Position numbers and translations under genes: made by a program. A stretch of DNA of 64,000 nt from positions 31,160,001-31,224,000 of the forward strand of contig JAYKYS010000006.1 in the NCBI GenBank assembly GCA_036924285.1, written 5' to 3'. The notes under the pieces are model-generated. The model saw only the letters and a list, made by a program, of their open reading frames with translations, was not told where the DNA came from and searched no databases. Source of the DNA: Asterella californica. Its lineage: Eukaryota > Streptophyta > Marchantiopsida > Marchantiales > Aytoniaceae. Below, in pieces: positions 47,198 through 59,330 of this stretch. Position 1 is the stretch's first letter. Each line of letters begins with the position of its first letter.

Positions 47198-49183
47198 AAG
47201 AAAAGAAGTGTTCGAGGTATACTAAATTTCCTTAGAAATGAACTTTCACGTGTTTGTAGGATGGGGCTGGGCAGACGCGGTGTACAGTAGTACTGAAGCC
47301 TACACGGTATATAGTCAGACCAATTTAGTGGCACCTTGTCTTTTGGAGTCAGGTGTATTCATCCTATACAGGAATCATTGAGCATGAATCCAAGATATAT
47401 GATAATACAGTCGAGTTTGAAGTTTAGCCGAGAATTGTCCTTTGGAGGACGTTTACATTGAGTCGATATGGATATTGATCCGCAAACTATCCGGTGCTAG
47501 TTTACAGTCATGGTCCAGTGCTAGTTTCCAGTCATGATGCTGTGGATGTATTTTTTGTGTCAGGCTGACAGCTTTAGTCTGATCGCGGGTGGTTGGGATC
47601 ACGAGACTAGTGTTAGGTAATATCTCACGTGCGTTTGCTGATCGAAGAAGAGAGACGTTTGCTGATCGAAGAAGCGAGGCATTTAGTTCGTTGTCGTGAA
47701 AGTTCGAGCAACGTCTCATGAATGCAGTTGTCGTGAAAGTTCGAGCAGTGTTCGGGAAGGAACTTTTAGACAATCAGGAGTTTTCCGCCATGGACTAGCA
47801 TCAGTCGGTAATTTTTGAAACGTTATCGTAAACTGCTTACTTTTATGCTTACTTTTACACTAGTTGAGTGTACTACTTTCATTTTTCACTCTGTAATTTT
47901 TTGACTTTTTCTAAACTTTCGAAAATTTACATTCTCAATCAGAACTCACTACTCTATCTGCAGGAACTCCCCGAACATTGATTGAGAGGGATTAGTACTG
48001 TACACTCAGGAGTTTTGTTTCGTAGGAAGGTTACAATGAACTTCGATGTAGTGAGATTCTAGAATTATCACCACAATGAGTCCATAACAATAAGACGCGT
48101 AAAGATTGTATATTGGTAATTTTGAAGCCACACGTCTTCCTCCGAAGTGCTTTGTTGATCGAGCAAGGAGAGAAGGGTTATTACCAGCCGGATTTGTGCA
48201 AAATTCAGTGAAGGTGATGTGCATTGTGACCATGGATCAGGAAGCAGATCAGATAGTCCAGAGGTTGATTTGTTACGTTTCATTGTGCTGATGAATGAGG
48301 GTAGCGAGCAAGGAAAACCAATCCAGACCACTACCTCCAACCAAGTTACGATTCTGTTCAATGTTGATGCTAGTCAGCTCAAACATGGATTGAACTTGAA
48401 CATCTTGCTTATGCTCAAGCAGCCTTTCTAACGTTGTCTCGTGTTCCGAATGGCAAATGTGTGATTCAATCCATGAACTATGTTGAGTTTGCACCATTCA
48501 CGTCCAGTCCATCTCCATACACATATCTTCCATTGTGACAGAGAAATAGAAATAGAAATGTCACTCAGTAAGTTGTTTGTGATGTTGATTTACATTATCT
48601 TAATATTAGACATGTTTGCTTGAGGAGGAGGACGATAGTGCAAACTGCGTTTGTTGTGGAACTTTCTAAATAGCCATGCGCAATACTCTTAGACCGTTGT
48701 AATTTTGTGATCATTTTCTGAATATCTTAGATAGTTGTAATTTTGTGATCATTTTATGAATATCACGTGCTGCATGTGTGCGTTTGATTTGTGTTGTTTG
48801 GATCTTTTTGTGTAACTAAATTTCTATCCTAATAGGGTATTCAAAATTTTGAATACATAATTTTTGGTCTTCGGATTAGTCTTCAGTTTTGAATCGCGTG
48901 ACACTAATGAAATGATGAGATCCGCAATGATAAGAGAAGATTATTGCATAGTGCCACTGAGTGAGAACAAACTCCTAAGGCAATGAAGTATGTTTATCTT
49001 GTCTATCCATGCTCGAAGTGATTCAAGGGTGTTAAGTTCTTGTAGAAATATGTGACCAATAAGCATAAACTACTATTTCTGATGGATGTGGAGTCAGAAG
49101 GTTCTGATGTACGGATTTTGCACGGTGGAAGCATAATAAGTGCCAACCGAAGGTTCAGATAATGAGACAAGTGCAAGAGAGCA
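47198..49183. other. Stretch without a recognisable gene
   Basis: Several open frames of 60-100 codons overlap on both strands between 47.45 and 48.5 kb; none has a recognisable motif. One pair near 47640-47690 comes from a direct repeat of GACGTTTGCTGATCGAAGAAG-type sequence. Confidence 0.45.
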
Positions 49184-49456
49184 TTGAACTTCTTCATGAT
49201 CCTCCACTTTCAGCTGGAGAGTTTGTGTTCTTGCATCTGTTCTACATGTTGTGATGAATTCGGTGTTTGGTTTGTCAACTTGGGAGTCGACAAACCAAAC
49301 ACAAGATACGACAAGATATGCAAGTTGGTTAAAAAATATCCTGATCAGGATTACGTATACCAGTGGTGTTACAAAATAGAGGGTATGATGATCAAATGTC
49401 CTTCCGTTGACAAGGAAATTGAAGAGAACAAGGAGTGGAGGAAGCTTCAAGTTTGA
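49184..49456 (+). CDS. Hypothetical ORF fragment, unrecognised
   Basis: The 90-codon frame has a protein-like stretch from about residue 25 on: GVWFVNLGVDKPNTRYDKIC, KLVKKYPDQDYVYQWCYKIE and VDKEIEENKEWRKLQ. Lys/Glu/Tyr-rich composition and lack of repeats suggest a real but decayed coding piece. No upstream or downstream continuation was found, and I know no matching family. Confidence 0.2.
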   Translation: MNFFMILHFQLESLCSCICSTCCDEFGVWFVNLGVDKPNTRYDKICKLVKKYPDQDYVYQWCYKIEGMMIKCPSVDKEIEENKEWRKLQV

Positions 49457-50531
49457 ATTGCATATGGGAACTCAATGTGGTCTTTGAACGTGAAGAGTTC
49501 GGTGTGAAACAATTGATGAAGTCGATGTGAGAGGGAATGGCTAACAAATGTTTGAAATTCTTGGAGAAACATCGACTATTTGTAAAGCATTGGGTTAACA
49601 CGAACGAGGATGGAAGTTGTTACACTCGGCATATAAAATGTAAATTACAACACGTAAAGTATCTGACGTAAAAATATTTAAATATTTCATAGTCTCGATA
49701 TCAATAGTCTTAACTCTCGATATCAAGAATATGAATGTAATTTTAGTCTGTGCTCTATCATCGACGATCGAGACGTCGGGACATAAGATAGAAAAAGATA
49801 GTTCAAAAAACCTTGGAGTATTGTGAGAGAATAGACCAAACCCTGAAGTGGGCCAAATCTAACGACTGGTGTTTATCTCATCCTTCGTGAGTGATTCATG
49901 GTTGAGTAACAAGAGTGAGGAAATAAACAAACTCTCGATCATCGAGAATAGACTATCTGTTACTCAAGTTGAAGTTCAAGAACTATCTTCGGCATTGAAA
50001 AAAGTTTTATTAACAATGTATGATTTTATTTCCTCATAGAAGTAACTTTGACTAACATAACAATAATCTACTCTTGATCATCGAAGGTTTAGGGTTTAAG
50101 GAGAAAAGATTTAAAATAAAATAAAAACTCTCAATAGACGAGAGTCACGCGAATATCTTGAAATACTCGTGTTTCTCTTGATCAAGCCAAACAAGTATTT
50201 TTTCTTCTTGATTGAGCAGAAGAAGTATTTTTACTTCAGATAAAAGTTGTCCATCAAAACCTTGATGTCATTCATTCTCATCTTATCAAAAGTTAGAAAA
50301 TGAATCAATTGTTGACATTGAAGTATTTTGAGTATTCTGTCGAGAGCTGATCGAGACTTTACATGTTACATGTCGGTTGGACAATCTCAACAAGGATGTT
50401 ATATTGACTCGTTGTCGAAGTAAATATATGTAATGTAAAGTCGTGAACATGATCAAAGTTGTTGCTCGGTTGCGATCAAATGGTCTGAAGACATTGACCA
50501 AGTAGTTCAATCTCGATGAGGAGGATGTCAT
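49457..50531. other. AT-rich stretch with CTCGATCATCGAG-type palindromes
   Basis: No gene. CTCGAT/ATCGAG inverted motifs recur near 49690, 49715, 49755, 49935 and 50075, including the palindrome CTCGATCATCGAG. They may mark a further decayed LTR. Confidence 0.4.
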
Positions 50532-51838
50532 TGTGGTGCCCACAATTTGCAAGATTGGAGATTTTTTTGGAAATTTTAAGTTAATGACATGTCTATATAA
50601 TTGAAGTAACCTTATTACTTAAGATACACCCTACTTAGCGGGAAGATGATCTTAAGACGAATTCATGAGAAGAAGTCGACTTCTTCCGAAGTCGGAAGAT
50701 GGACGTCTTCCGAAAGCTATCTTTTGGAAGTCGAAAGCTGAAGCCGGAAGACAGAGTACGCTTCTGAGAAGACAATGACTATAACCATGGGAGGTACCAA
50801 CCACGCACCGACTAGGTAACGGTATGTATATCTATCGTGTAGTCACCATCGTAGTAGGTAGATCTAGGGCAGTCGAACCATTACCTAATCGCGAAGAGAA
50901 GACAAGGAAGCAGGGGTGCACCGGCACCATAGCTCTCTTTGCTGCTTCTCGAATTGAGAATTGGAGAAGACATTGAAAGCGCTTAGAAATAAAATTACAG
51001 TGAGCAAGTAAGAGAGGACGTCTTTCAGCAGGAAGCGCACTCAAGGTAGAAGAGTTGGGAATCTCACAAGACTAAAAGATTAGAAATTGAGGATCGAGGA
51101 GGAAATCGAGAGTGGAGACTTCGAATTGCAGTAGATCGAGTTCGATTGTGGAAGCAGCAGTTAGAGTAGCTCAAGATTGGAGGTAGAAGCAGATCATAGC
51201 AAGACATTGAAGACAGAATCGAAGTCCTGAAGCGCTCAGAAGACTGAAGAAGCGATCAGAAGCGTAGCACACTGGAAGCAGTACCGAGGTTCTTTTTCAT
51301 TTCTTCCTCATCGCTTCCGCATTTTGTTCTTGTGTCTCCCACGCTTCTCTGATCACTTGCAGGAAGCATATCGATCTTTCTCCCTCCTCTGAATTTTCTT
51401 TGAGAAGATTGGACGTGGAAGCGCTGTCCAATTTTTGTCAGCCATCTTCCTCACCTCTTCCCGAATCAAAATTGAGCTTCTCTTTCTTCCCATGCCCAAA
51501 TTCGATGGTCTGACTATCAATTTCTCTACCTATTGCACTTTTGTCCCAGAATCTATGGACAGAAGACTTGTCTGGATGTCAAGACATTTCCGGAAGCCAA
51601 ATGTTTGCAATTCACATCAAGTAGTTGGATTGGGTTGGATTGGAATTGGAGTTATGAGAAGCTTGATGTGAATCCAGAGTGAAATTGAGAGTTGATTGTT
51701 GTTTCCAGAAGCAGGAAATTGAGAATCAGGCATGTGCCTCTGAAGCTTCTTGACTTCTCGAATCCACATCAGAATGTGCGAGAAGACGTGAGGATCTTTT
51801 ACGGGTCTCTTCTATCTGACCCATAGCAACTTGTTTTG
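50532..51838 (+). repeat. Family C LTR-like copy C1
   Basis: Starts TGTGGTGCCCACAATTTGC and is collinear with 53550-54865 over about 1.3 kb, with many substitutions. It is dense in GAAGAC/GTCTTC and in palindromes such as GAAGTCGACTTC. Similarity ends near 51838. Calling it an LTR rests on the TG start, repeated occurrence and lack of coding, so it is an inference. Confidence 0.65.
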
Positions 51839-52736
51839 TAAACTCTCCGCAGTCATATCAATCAACTACCCCTAATCTCTCAACCTCCACGATAGCCATC
51901 GATGAGTCTGCAACATGTCGGGCCTGTCTCTCACTCAGGGGTCACCTCTGATGGCTTTGATGAAAAGCACACCATGAACTTGAAGAGAAAAATGCTAAGT
52001 TCATTCATTCACACAATCATAAACTAAAATTCTTCATTCTAATTACGTTTCTCAAGTTCTCACATGCTAAAATATCACACTCTCTCTATATTGCTCAAGT
52101 TGTCATTACGACACTATGAAAACAAGGATGAGGAGCTCTTCTCTACTCCTTTATTTATACTTTCTAGGTTTTTACTTTGGTACCCTATGGTAACTCAGCC
52201 GTAACTATCTTTACCAGTTTTACTAAAATATTATTTAAGATAAAATCATTAATCACATGGGCTTCTATTTTTTCACATGGGCTTATTCCTTCAAAGTCAA
52301 CAACTTCTAGAAAGATTCTAGAATATTCTCAAGGATCTCAAATTTCCACCCCCTCTACACTAGGAGACATGTGGACCCACTAAAAAGGAGACATGTAGAA
52401 CTCTTCTTGTTTTTAATGCCCACAAAGTCCACAACTTTAATCCCACCATTAATATCAAGTCAAAAAAGAGATAAGGGATATTTTTCACCTCCTTTCTATC
52501 TTTTAGACAAGATGACAAGATAGTAGTGCTCACTCTTTAAGAAATATCTGAATTCTATCCAAAAGTACAGTTAAGTTTAACCATAACTAACTTTAGCTAG
52601 TCATAACTAACGTGATACATCCTTAAAGTACTTGGGCAGCAAATAAACATTCTCCACACTTAGTTATAACTAAACACCTTACTAATAGACAAACTTCTTA
52701 TGTGTAACATAGGTTGTTACATTTTATCTCCAGACT
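51839..52736 (-). repeat. Possible 3' LTR of a minus-strand gypsy element
   Basis: Read on minus, the sequence after the integrase tail is CTGGAGATAAAA followed by TGTAACAACCTATGTTACA, i.e. a weak polypurine tract and a TG start with a small palindrome at 52703-52721. The other end is not defined; it may meet C1 near 51840. No coding is seen. Confidence 0.4.
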
Positions 52737-53089
52737 AAATTTTTGCTCCGTCCTCGGAGTGAAGAGAGAACTTTCGTCGATGAAACAACTTCAACTTGTC
52801 ATGATTTATCTGATCAAATCTCCTTCCTCCCTGCTCTTGAAGTCATATGTGAAGTTGCTCCACACTTATCTACAACAAAAAGACCAAAATATCTAGGAAG
52901 AAATTTCTTCCTAGACCTCTTGAATTTGATAGCATCATACAACATTACCCAATCTCCGGCTTGAAAAGATTTTATCTCCCTCTTGCACAATTGTTTGTCG
53001 TAACTCTTCTTTTGATACGCTTGAGCTCGTTCCATCCGGATCATTGCTACCGCTCGGATCTCTTCGAACTCCATGAGTTGCTCTGTAAG
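52737..53089 (-). pseudogene. Ty3/gypsy integrase C-terminal fragment
   Basis: On minus it reads MEFEEIRAVAMIRMERAQAY, QKKSYDKQLCKREIKSFQAG, DWVMLYDAIKFKRSRKKF and YFGLFVVDKC, then a KLKLFHRR segment. This is the tail of a gypsy integrase, including the GPF/Y-like FGLFVV module. It differs from the integrases of families A and B here, so it belongs to a fourth element type. No upstream pol remains; the element is truncated near 53090. Confidence 0.75.
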
Positions 53090-53549
53090 CCGGCGTATCT
53101 CTCACCCATGGATACCTCAGATGACTAGGATTACTAGTGCACCATAGTTACAAAGATTCAGTTACACCCATACTCACTTCTCAACTCTCTGACCCGTATG
53201 ATCACATCGGTCTCTCTAATAATGTTCTTGCAAACAAGTTCTAATCCCGCTCTCAACATTGCATCGCATAACACTCAAGGACTCCCAATGTCTCTAATGC
53301 TCACTTTACTTATAGATAGGAAAATGAGAATGTCTTCCATCTTCTCAACTCCTCCTTATATACTCTACAACTTTTTACCGTGATAACTTTCACTAAATTA
53401 CGTTACCTCATGGTAAATACGCAATCCAAAATAGTAAAACTTCTAAAGACTACTAGGACTTAAGAATAGCACACACATTACTTGTTCTACTTTACTAAAG
53501 TAAGAGATTCTCCTACTTTAACTTTTCTAAAGTGTTAACTTTCCATACT
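53090..53549. other. Unassigned sequence before copy C2
   Basis: No gene. Some loose resemblance to 51.96-52.2 kb (pyrimidine-rich CTTCTC...TACTCCT...TATACT runs) could mean a decayed second LTR, but I could not align it securely. Confidence 0.3.
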
Positions 53550-55386
53550 TGTGGTGCTCACAATTTGCAAGATTGGAGATTTTTTCAAAAATTTTAAAGT
53601 TAATAATGCATTTATATAATTGAAATACCCTTATTACTTAAGATTACACCTTGTTTAGCGGGAAGATGATCTTAAGAGACTTTATGAGTAGGAGTCGGCT
53701 TCTTCCGAGCCGGAAGACAGACGTCCTCCGAGAAGACGGAAGACGCTTCCGAGAGGAAAGCTGGAAGACAGTTCCGGGAAGACAATGACCGTGACCGCAG
53801 GGGTACCAACCGCACGCCACTTAGGTAAAGCATATGTGTACATACTGAGCAGTCACTGTAGTAGTAGGTAGGTCAAGGTAATCGAACCCCATTTCCTTAA
53901 TCGCATAGGGAAGACACAAGCTGGAGGCGCATTAGCACAGACTCCCTTGCTGCCTCTCGCATTATGACTGCACATTGGGAATCGATTGCACTAGAAATCG
54001 AGGAAAGAATTGAAAGCAACAAGATCAAACTGGAGAGAGAGACAAGGCATCTTCCAGTCAGGAAGCCTTGAGGAGTTAGAACATCAACAAGCGAGGGTCG
54101 AAGTAGGAAATCGAGAGAGAAGCTTCGAGGCACAATAGCAAGCTCGATTTCGGAAGCAGATCGGTGCATCTCAAAAGTGACGACAGAAGCAGGATCGTGG
54201 TGCCACATTAAAGGTGGAATTGAAGAACGGAAGCGCGTAGAAGACTGAAGGAGCAACTAGAAACAGCGAGAAGCAGTACTGAGGTTCTTCTCATGTTCTT
54301 TCTCCTTCCTCACCGCTTCTCGTCTCTGATTTGATATGTCCCACGCTGCCTCGCTTGTTTGCAGGAAGCCCATCGATCATTTTCTCTACCCTAAACTTTC
54401 CTCTGAGAAAATTGGGCACGGAAGCGCTGTCCAATTTTTGTCAACCGTCTTCCCACTTCTTCCCAAGTTGGAATTGAGCTTCTCTGCTTCTCATTCCGAA
54501 ATTTGATGGTCTAACTATCAATTTCCTTACCCTACTGCACTTTTGTCCCAAAATCCGTGGACAGAAGACGCTTCTAAATGTCTGAACATCTTCAAAAGAC
54601 GAATGCTTGCAATTCGTATCGAGTAATTGGATGGATTGAAATTTGTGTTGAGAGAAGCTTGATACAAATCCTGAGTGAGCTTGAGAGTTGATTGTTGTTT
54701 TAAGAAGCAGGAATTGAGAATCAGATATGTGCCTCGCACTCTTCTTAACTTCTCAAATCCACATCTTCCTAGAGAGACTAGAAGATTTGAAAGGCTGACA
54801 AAAGAGAGGACGTGAGTGTCTTTTACATGTCTCTTCTGTCTGACTCATAGCAGCATGTTCCTTCTTCTTCCCAAACTTAGAAGAGAGTTGTGAGAAACCT
54901 TGCTGACAGAATCTAGAGAGAATGATCAAAGGTCATGTCTTCCCGTCATGCAGCAAGCTTCTTCTGAGAGTGTATGAGAGGTGAGGAGTCGAAAAACAGA
55001 GCGTGAATGATCCGTGTCTATTGGGAGGCTAGAATGTGTGTAAAAAGCCGAAGACAGGTGAGATCAGTGATGGGAAACCTAGCTAGGGGAAGTCTTCTAA
55101 AGACGTCAGTTCATCAAAAGCTGCCCGGGAGTCTTCTTGGAGGCCACTGTCATCGCATGAGTCCTTAGTCTTCTTCTGAACCTTTCATAGACTTTGCTTC
55201 TCACGTATCTTGTTATTTTTTGTTAGGAAGTAGGATGAATTGTAAGGTGGATTGTCTCCTTAGGAATCCATGCGCTACCTTGCTTAGTTAGAGTTGCTTA
55301 GATATAACTCAGAAGACGAGAGCTACTTAGGAAGCACTGTTAGAATCCCAGAAGACGGAATAGCTGTCTTCTGGAAGACTATATTC
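53550..55386 (+). repeat. Family C LTR-like copy C2 (left of the nad1 insertion)
   Basis: Starts TGTGGTGCTCACAATTTGC. Its first 1.3 kb match C1. From about 54640 on it also matches, inverted, copy C3 (57284-58330). It continues after the nad1 insertion at 55722, up to a gag-like frame at 55824, so the full LTR would be roughly 2 kb. Confidence 0.65.
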
Positions 55387-55721
55387 CCAATTTTGTCTAG
55401 TAGCGCAAATATTTTTATTTTTCTAATGACACCCGTTCTGATGTTTACATTGACTTTGTGCACTTGGACTGTGATCTCTTTCGATTATGATATGGTCTTT
55501 ACGAATTTAAATGTTGAGGTTTTGTATCTATTTGTGATATCTTCACTTGGAGTGTATGGAATTATTACGGTAGGCTGGGCAAGTAACTCCAAGTATGCTT
55601 TTTTGGGAGCATTACAATCTGCCGCTCAAATGGTTTTCTATGAAGTTTTCATAGGATTGCTTCTGATATCCGTCATACTATGCGTAGGTTCTTGCAATTT
55701 TAGCAAGATTGTCCTAGCACG
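55387..55721 (+). pseudogene. nad1: NUMT: fragment of mitochondrial NADH dehydrogenase subunit 1
   Basis: About 111 codons encode an internal part of ND1, a membrane subunit of respiratory complex [20 protein letters not shown], then [33 protein letters not shown] and [10 protein letters not shown]. Residues match the conserved nad1 core, apart from changes such as D for G, V for A, Q for R, F for S and K for E, each explicable by one C-to-T or G-to-A change. No stop or frameshift is present, but both ends of the gene are missing. ATTC occurs on both sides (55383-55386 and 55722-55725). The inverted copy C3 has the same flanks without the insert, so this is mitochondrial DNA inserted into a repeat. 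Confidence 0.9.
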
Positions 55722-56049
55722 ATTCGTCTTATGAGAGTGGAAGCTGGACTGTGAGGACTTGGTAAAGACTGAGTCTTAGGTTCACAACAAGTATGTGTGG
55801 TTTAGTGTAATAGAAGCTCGAACATGTCGATGCATCCTCGAGGGTTGGTGTTACCGCCGGCAGAGTTGGAAGAGGTCAAACCTTACATCAAGGAGTTAGA
55901 CCTCGACTTCTTTCCATGGGACTGGAACCTCGCGGACCAGCGTATTCTGGAGGAGATTTGGGCAGCATTGTCTCTGTGCAACCATGTACTTGTTAAGACA
56001 AGGGTCGCTCGGAGAAGATCATCTTCTTGGACGATGGAATGGTGACGCA
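55722..56049 (+). pseudogene. Family C sequence right of nad1, with a gag-like frame of unknown type
   Basis: The first ~100 bases continue the LTR-like repeat. A frame from ATG 55824 encodes MSMHPRGLVLPPAELEEVKP, YIKELDLDFFPWDWNLADQ and RILEEIWAALS. The inverted copy C3 carries the same frame with similar residues (DFFLWDWNLADQG), so it was a real coding sequence of the family, probably the start of the element's first protein. I know no family with this DFF-WDWNLADQ motif. A shift near 56000 changes frame. Confidence 0.5.
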
Positions 56050-57283
56050 GGGCTTTCCACCGGTCAGAAGCAGAGAACCGTGGGTACGAGCTGGAGAAGA
56101 AGATCCTACTGATGATCTCTGGGAAGTGGTATGTACCTAGAAGCACCACATGCCTCTTCCTAGAAGACAGACAGACATGGGAGGAACGGATGGAAGGTAA
56201 AAGTTTTCCGAGAGCCGAAGAAGCATCTTCGAGAGAAGTTGTATCTTCACCTTTTTCATAAGAGAAAGACCTAGAAGGTGAGGTACCTTGGAGACCATGA
56301 TGTGGAGTTCCTGTAGTGTCGCCCACTACCTTTGCCCATTTAGCATAAAAGATATCGTCCTCACAAAAGATTACAACCTCCAATATCACACAGATATCTA
56401 TAGAGAATCTCAAGAAGACGCTTTGTGCTTCTAGATCACAGCTTCCAGTCTTCCCACGACAGTCTTCCCGAAGCAATTCTCGGCTTCTGGAGGCTCAACT
56501 CGGCTTCTCGTACCTCCAGAAGACTGCTCTTGCTTTGTAGTCGTCAAATTATCACTGTGTATCACACATTGCTATTCCAGTTTCTAACGGGGTTAGATCA
56601 ATCACAGAATGTATGCCTCATGTAGCCTTCTCAGACATTTGCCTACGGGAACGGTCTTCTTGCAGCACTACAACGACATTCACCTTCACGGAAGCTCAAT
56701 AGAAGTCTCTGAAGCTCACTAGAAGAAGATAGGAAGATGGGAAGATGAGAGAAGATGGGGAGGAAGAGAAAATCCAAACAAGAGGAAACAAGATGAAAAT
56801 GAGAAATTAAGACTCGGACATGCTTCTAGTCCGGATCCTGACTAACAAGCCATCCCTGCTTGTAGTAATTTGAGGAAGAAGATCACAAATTGACTTATAA
56901 TTACACAGTCTTCTACTCGAGGATGTCGTGTTGTGCTGTGAGAAGATGACTTCTTTCTTCTTCTGTCGTTGCTTCGACTACTCTGTCGTTTGGGATCGCT
57001 TATCCATAAGAATGTCCGTACGTGGATCCTAAGTGCCCCACTAGATGAGATAAGCTTCGACGCTGCACAACTTCTAACAATCACCGCCACTCAAGAAGAA
57101 GACTTCTCATGCACAATTGGGTGTGAATTCGAGGAACCCACTACCTAGAAGACGCAGATAAAGCTTCTACACTCAAATCTGAAATCAATTCCTCGAGAAG
57201 AAGGTACATTGGTTTTGGGAAGCTCACTCCCTCCACTTCTTGCTCCTACTCCTCGACACACCAGCTTAGAAACAAGATTGCAC
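56050..57283. other. GAAGAC-rich spacer between the inverted copies C2 and C3
   Basis: No recognisable gene. A long minus-strand frame (55883-56476) overlaps the conserved plus frame of C2 and looks like a shadow. The sequence may be more internal family C sequence, but the two arms do not visibly match here. Confidence 0.4.
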
Positions 57284-58330
57284 GATGATGTCGTTCCCTA
57301 CTCTAGGCTGCCCAAACCTCCTCCAGAAGACCCTGGTCCGCGAGGTTCCAATCCCACAGGAAGAAGTCGAGACCCAACTCCTTGATGAAAGGTTTGACCT
57401 TTGTCAATTCTGCGACCGGCAACACCAACCCTCGAGGATGCATCGACATGCTTCGAGCTCTATTACACTAAGCCACACGTACTTGCTGTGAGTCAAAGAC
57501 TCAGTCCTTCCCAAGTCCTCACAGTCTGACTTTCATTCTCAGAAGACGAATCTAGTCTTCCAGAAGACATCTATTCCGTCTTCCGAGATTCTAATAGTGC
57601 TTTCTAAGTACCTCTCGTCTTCCGGGCTATATCCAAACAATCTTAACTAAGCAAGGCACCGCATGGATTCCCAAGAAAACAACCCACCTTGCATTTCATC
57701 TTACTTCTTAACAGAAGATACAAGATATATGAGAAGCAGAGTGTACGAAAAAAAGTTCAGAAGATGGTCGTGGACTCCTACGGTGACAGTGATATCCAGG
57801 AAGACTCTCGGGACAGCCTTTGATTAACTGACGTACTCGGAAGACTTCCGCAGCCAGGCTTCCCATCACTGATCTCACATGTCTTCGACTTCTGACACGC
57901 AATCTAGCCTCACAACAAACACGAAACATTCATACTCAATTCTTCCGACTCCTTACCTCTCATACACGCTCAGAACAAGCTTGCTGTATGACGGGTAGAC
58001 ATGACCCTCGACCATTCTCTCTAGATTCTGCCAGCAAGGCTTCTCACAACTCTCTTCTAAATTCGGGAAGAAGAAGGAATAGACTTCTATGGGTCGAATA
58101 GAAGAGATCCGTAAAGGACTCTCAAGTCTTTTCTCGCATTCTGCCAGCCTTTCCAATCTTCTAGTCTCTCTAAGAAGATGTGGATTTGAGAAGCTCGAAG
58201 GAGGCACAAGCCTGGTTCTCAACTTCCAGCTTCTCGAAACAGCAATCAACTCACCAAGTCACTCAGGATTCATACCAAGCCTCTCTCAACACAAAACCCA
58301 ATCCAATCCAATCTTGATACAAATTGGCTG
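57284..58330 (-). repeat. Family C copy C3, inverted
   Basis: On minus it runs from a point equivalent to about 54620 in C2 through to the gag-like frame (MSMHPRGLVLP...), ending near 57284. It lacks nad1: at 57545-57575 the minus strand reads GGAAGACTAGATTCGTCTTC straight through. Its high end meets element A3 at about 58330 without the rest of the LTR. Confidence 0.7.
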
Positions 58331-58340
58331 GATCCAGTAG

Positions 58341-59330
58341 TGTATTTGGTGCGATGGTACTGATCATCCACGGAGAAATTGCGAGGAGTTCACTGCTATT
58401 TTACAGCAAGGAGTGATCTTCTGGAAAGAAGGGAAGGTAGCGCTGAAGGATACTGGTGCACTTCTTCAGACCAACTTTGGTAGAGGGGGGATGAAGAAGT
58501 TGGTTGAGGACCACCTATCAGCGCAAGCAGTTGCAATGGTGGAAGCTGGAACTTATGGCACAAGGGTTGAGGATCAAGCAGAGAGAGATTTTAACGGACA
58601 AGTTGAGCCAAGTGGATTGTGGTCATCTGCACAAAAAAGGAAGATGACACGTGAGACGTTGCTGAGAACAGCTGCTACGATCCGGAAGGATACTGGATGA
58701 GAGGATCCGATAGAAGCTCTATCGGTGCATGCTTACATCGCCAAGAACCAACACGAAGCGTTGTTGGAAGAGAAGAGAAGGCGAGATTCAGATGATTGAG
58801 GGGAAGGAACTTCTTCAAAGAGATAGACTCGAGGGGAGAAGATTCGTCAAGAGCTTCAAGATGCAGGAGCTCAAGATCTACCGATGGATGATGCTCCTTC
58901 TCCATCGAAGAAAAGAGTGAAGGATTCTCAGAAGGAGAAGGGTAAGCCAGCTGCATACAAACTACAGTCGGACATCGAAGCTTCAACAGACTTGAAGGGA
59001 GTCTTGGAAGATCGCATTCTGAATGCGAAGGTGGAGTTTACCTTGAGGGAAGTGCTGGGCATTGCTAAGCGTGAGTTTCATGATGTCATCATCGATGTCA
59101 TCAAACGGAAGCGACAGATTACGGATGAGACTGGTTTATCACATGCCTTGGATACTAGGATGTCTGTGGATGAGGAGAGAGAGCTTGCAAGGTGCAGTGT
59201 TTATTCTCTAGAGGAAGAAAGAGATCGAAGACGCAAGGTATGTTTTGAGGATGAAGAGGAGGATGAGAAGCAGAGCTCAAGTCATTACAGCCACAGTCAC
59301 TGGGCTCGAGCTACAACAAAGACGTTGGTG
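58341..59330 (+). pseudogene. A3 gag C-terminal half (broken)
   Basis: The zinc knuckle CIWCDGTDHPRRNC lies at 58341-58382. A proline-poor linker with two stops (TGA near 58698 and 58798) follows, then the conserved AAYKLQSDIEASTDLKGVLE and LREVLGIAKREFHDVIIDV segments (58944-59130) that A1 and A2 also carry. The first half of gag is absent because the repeat C3 adjoins directly. Confidence 0.8.

Noticed and set aside
55294..55734. 146-codon frame as a functional nad1-like gene
   Set aside because: Only an internal part of nad1 is present. The frame begins in repeat sequence, ends just past the insertion, and the paralogous repeat lacks it.
55883..56476. 197-codon minus-strand frame
   Set aside because: It runs opposite the conserved plus-strand frame of family C, has no recognisable motif, and its equivalent is not kept in C3.
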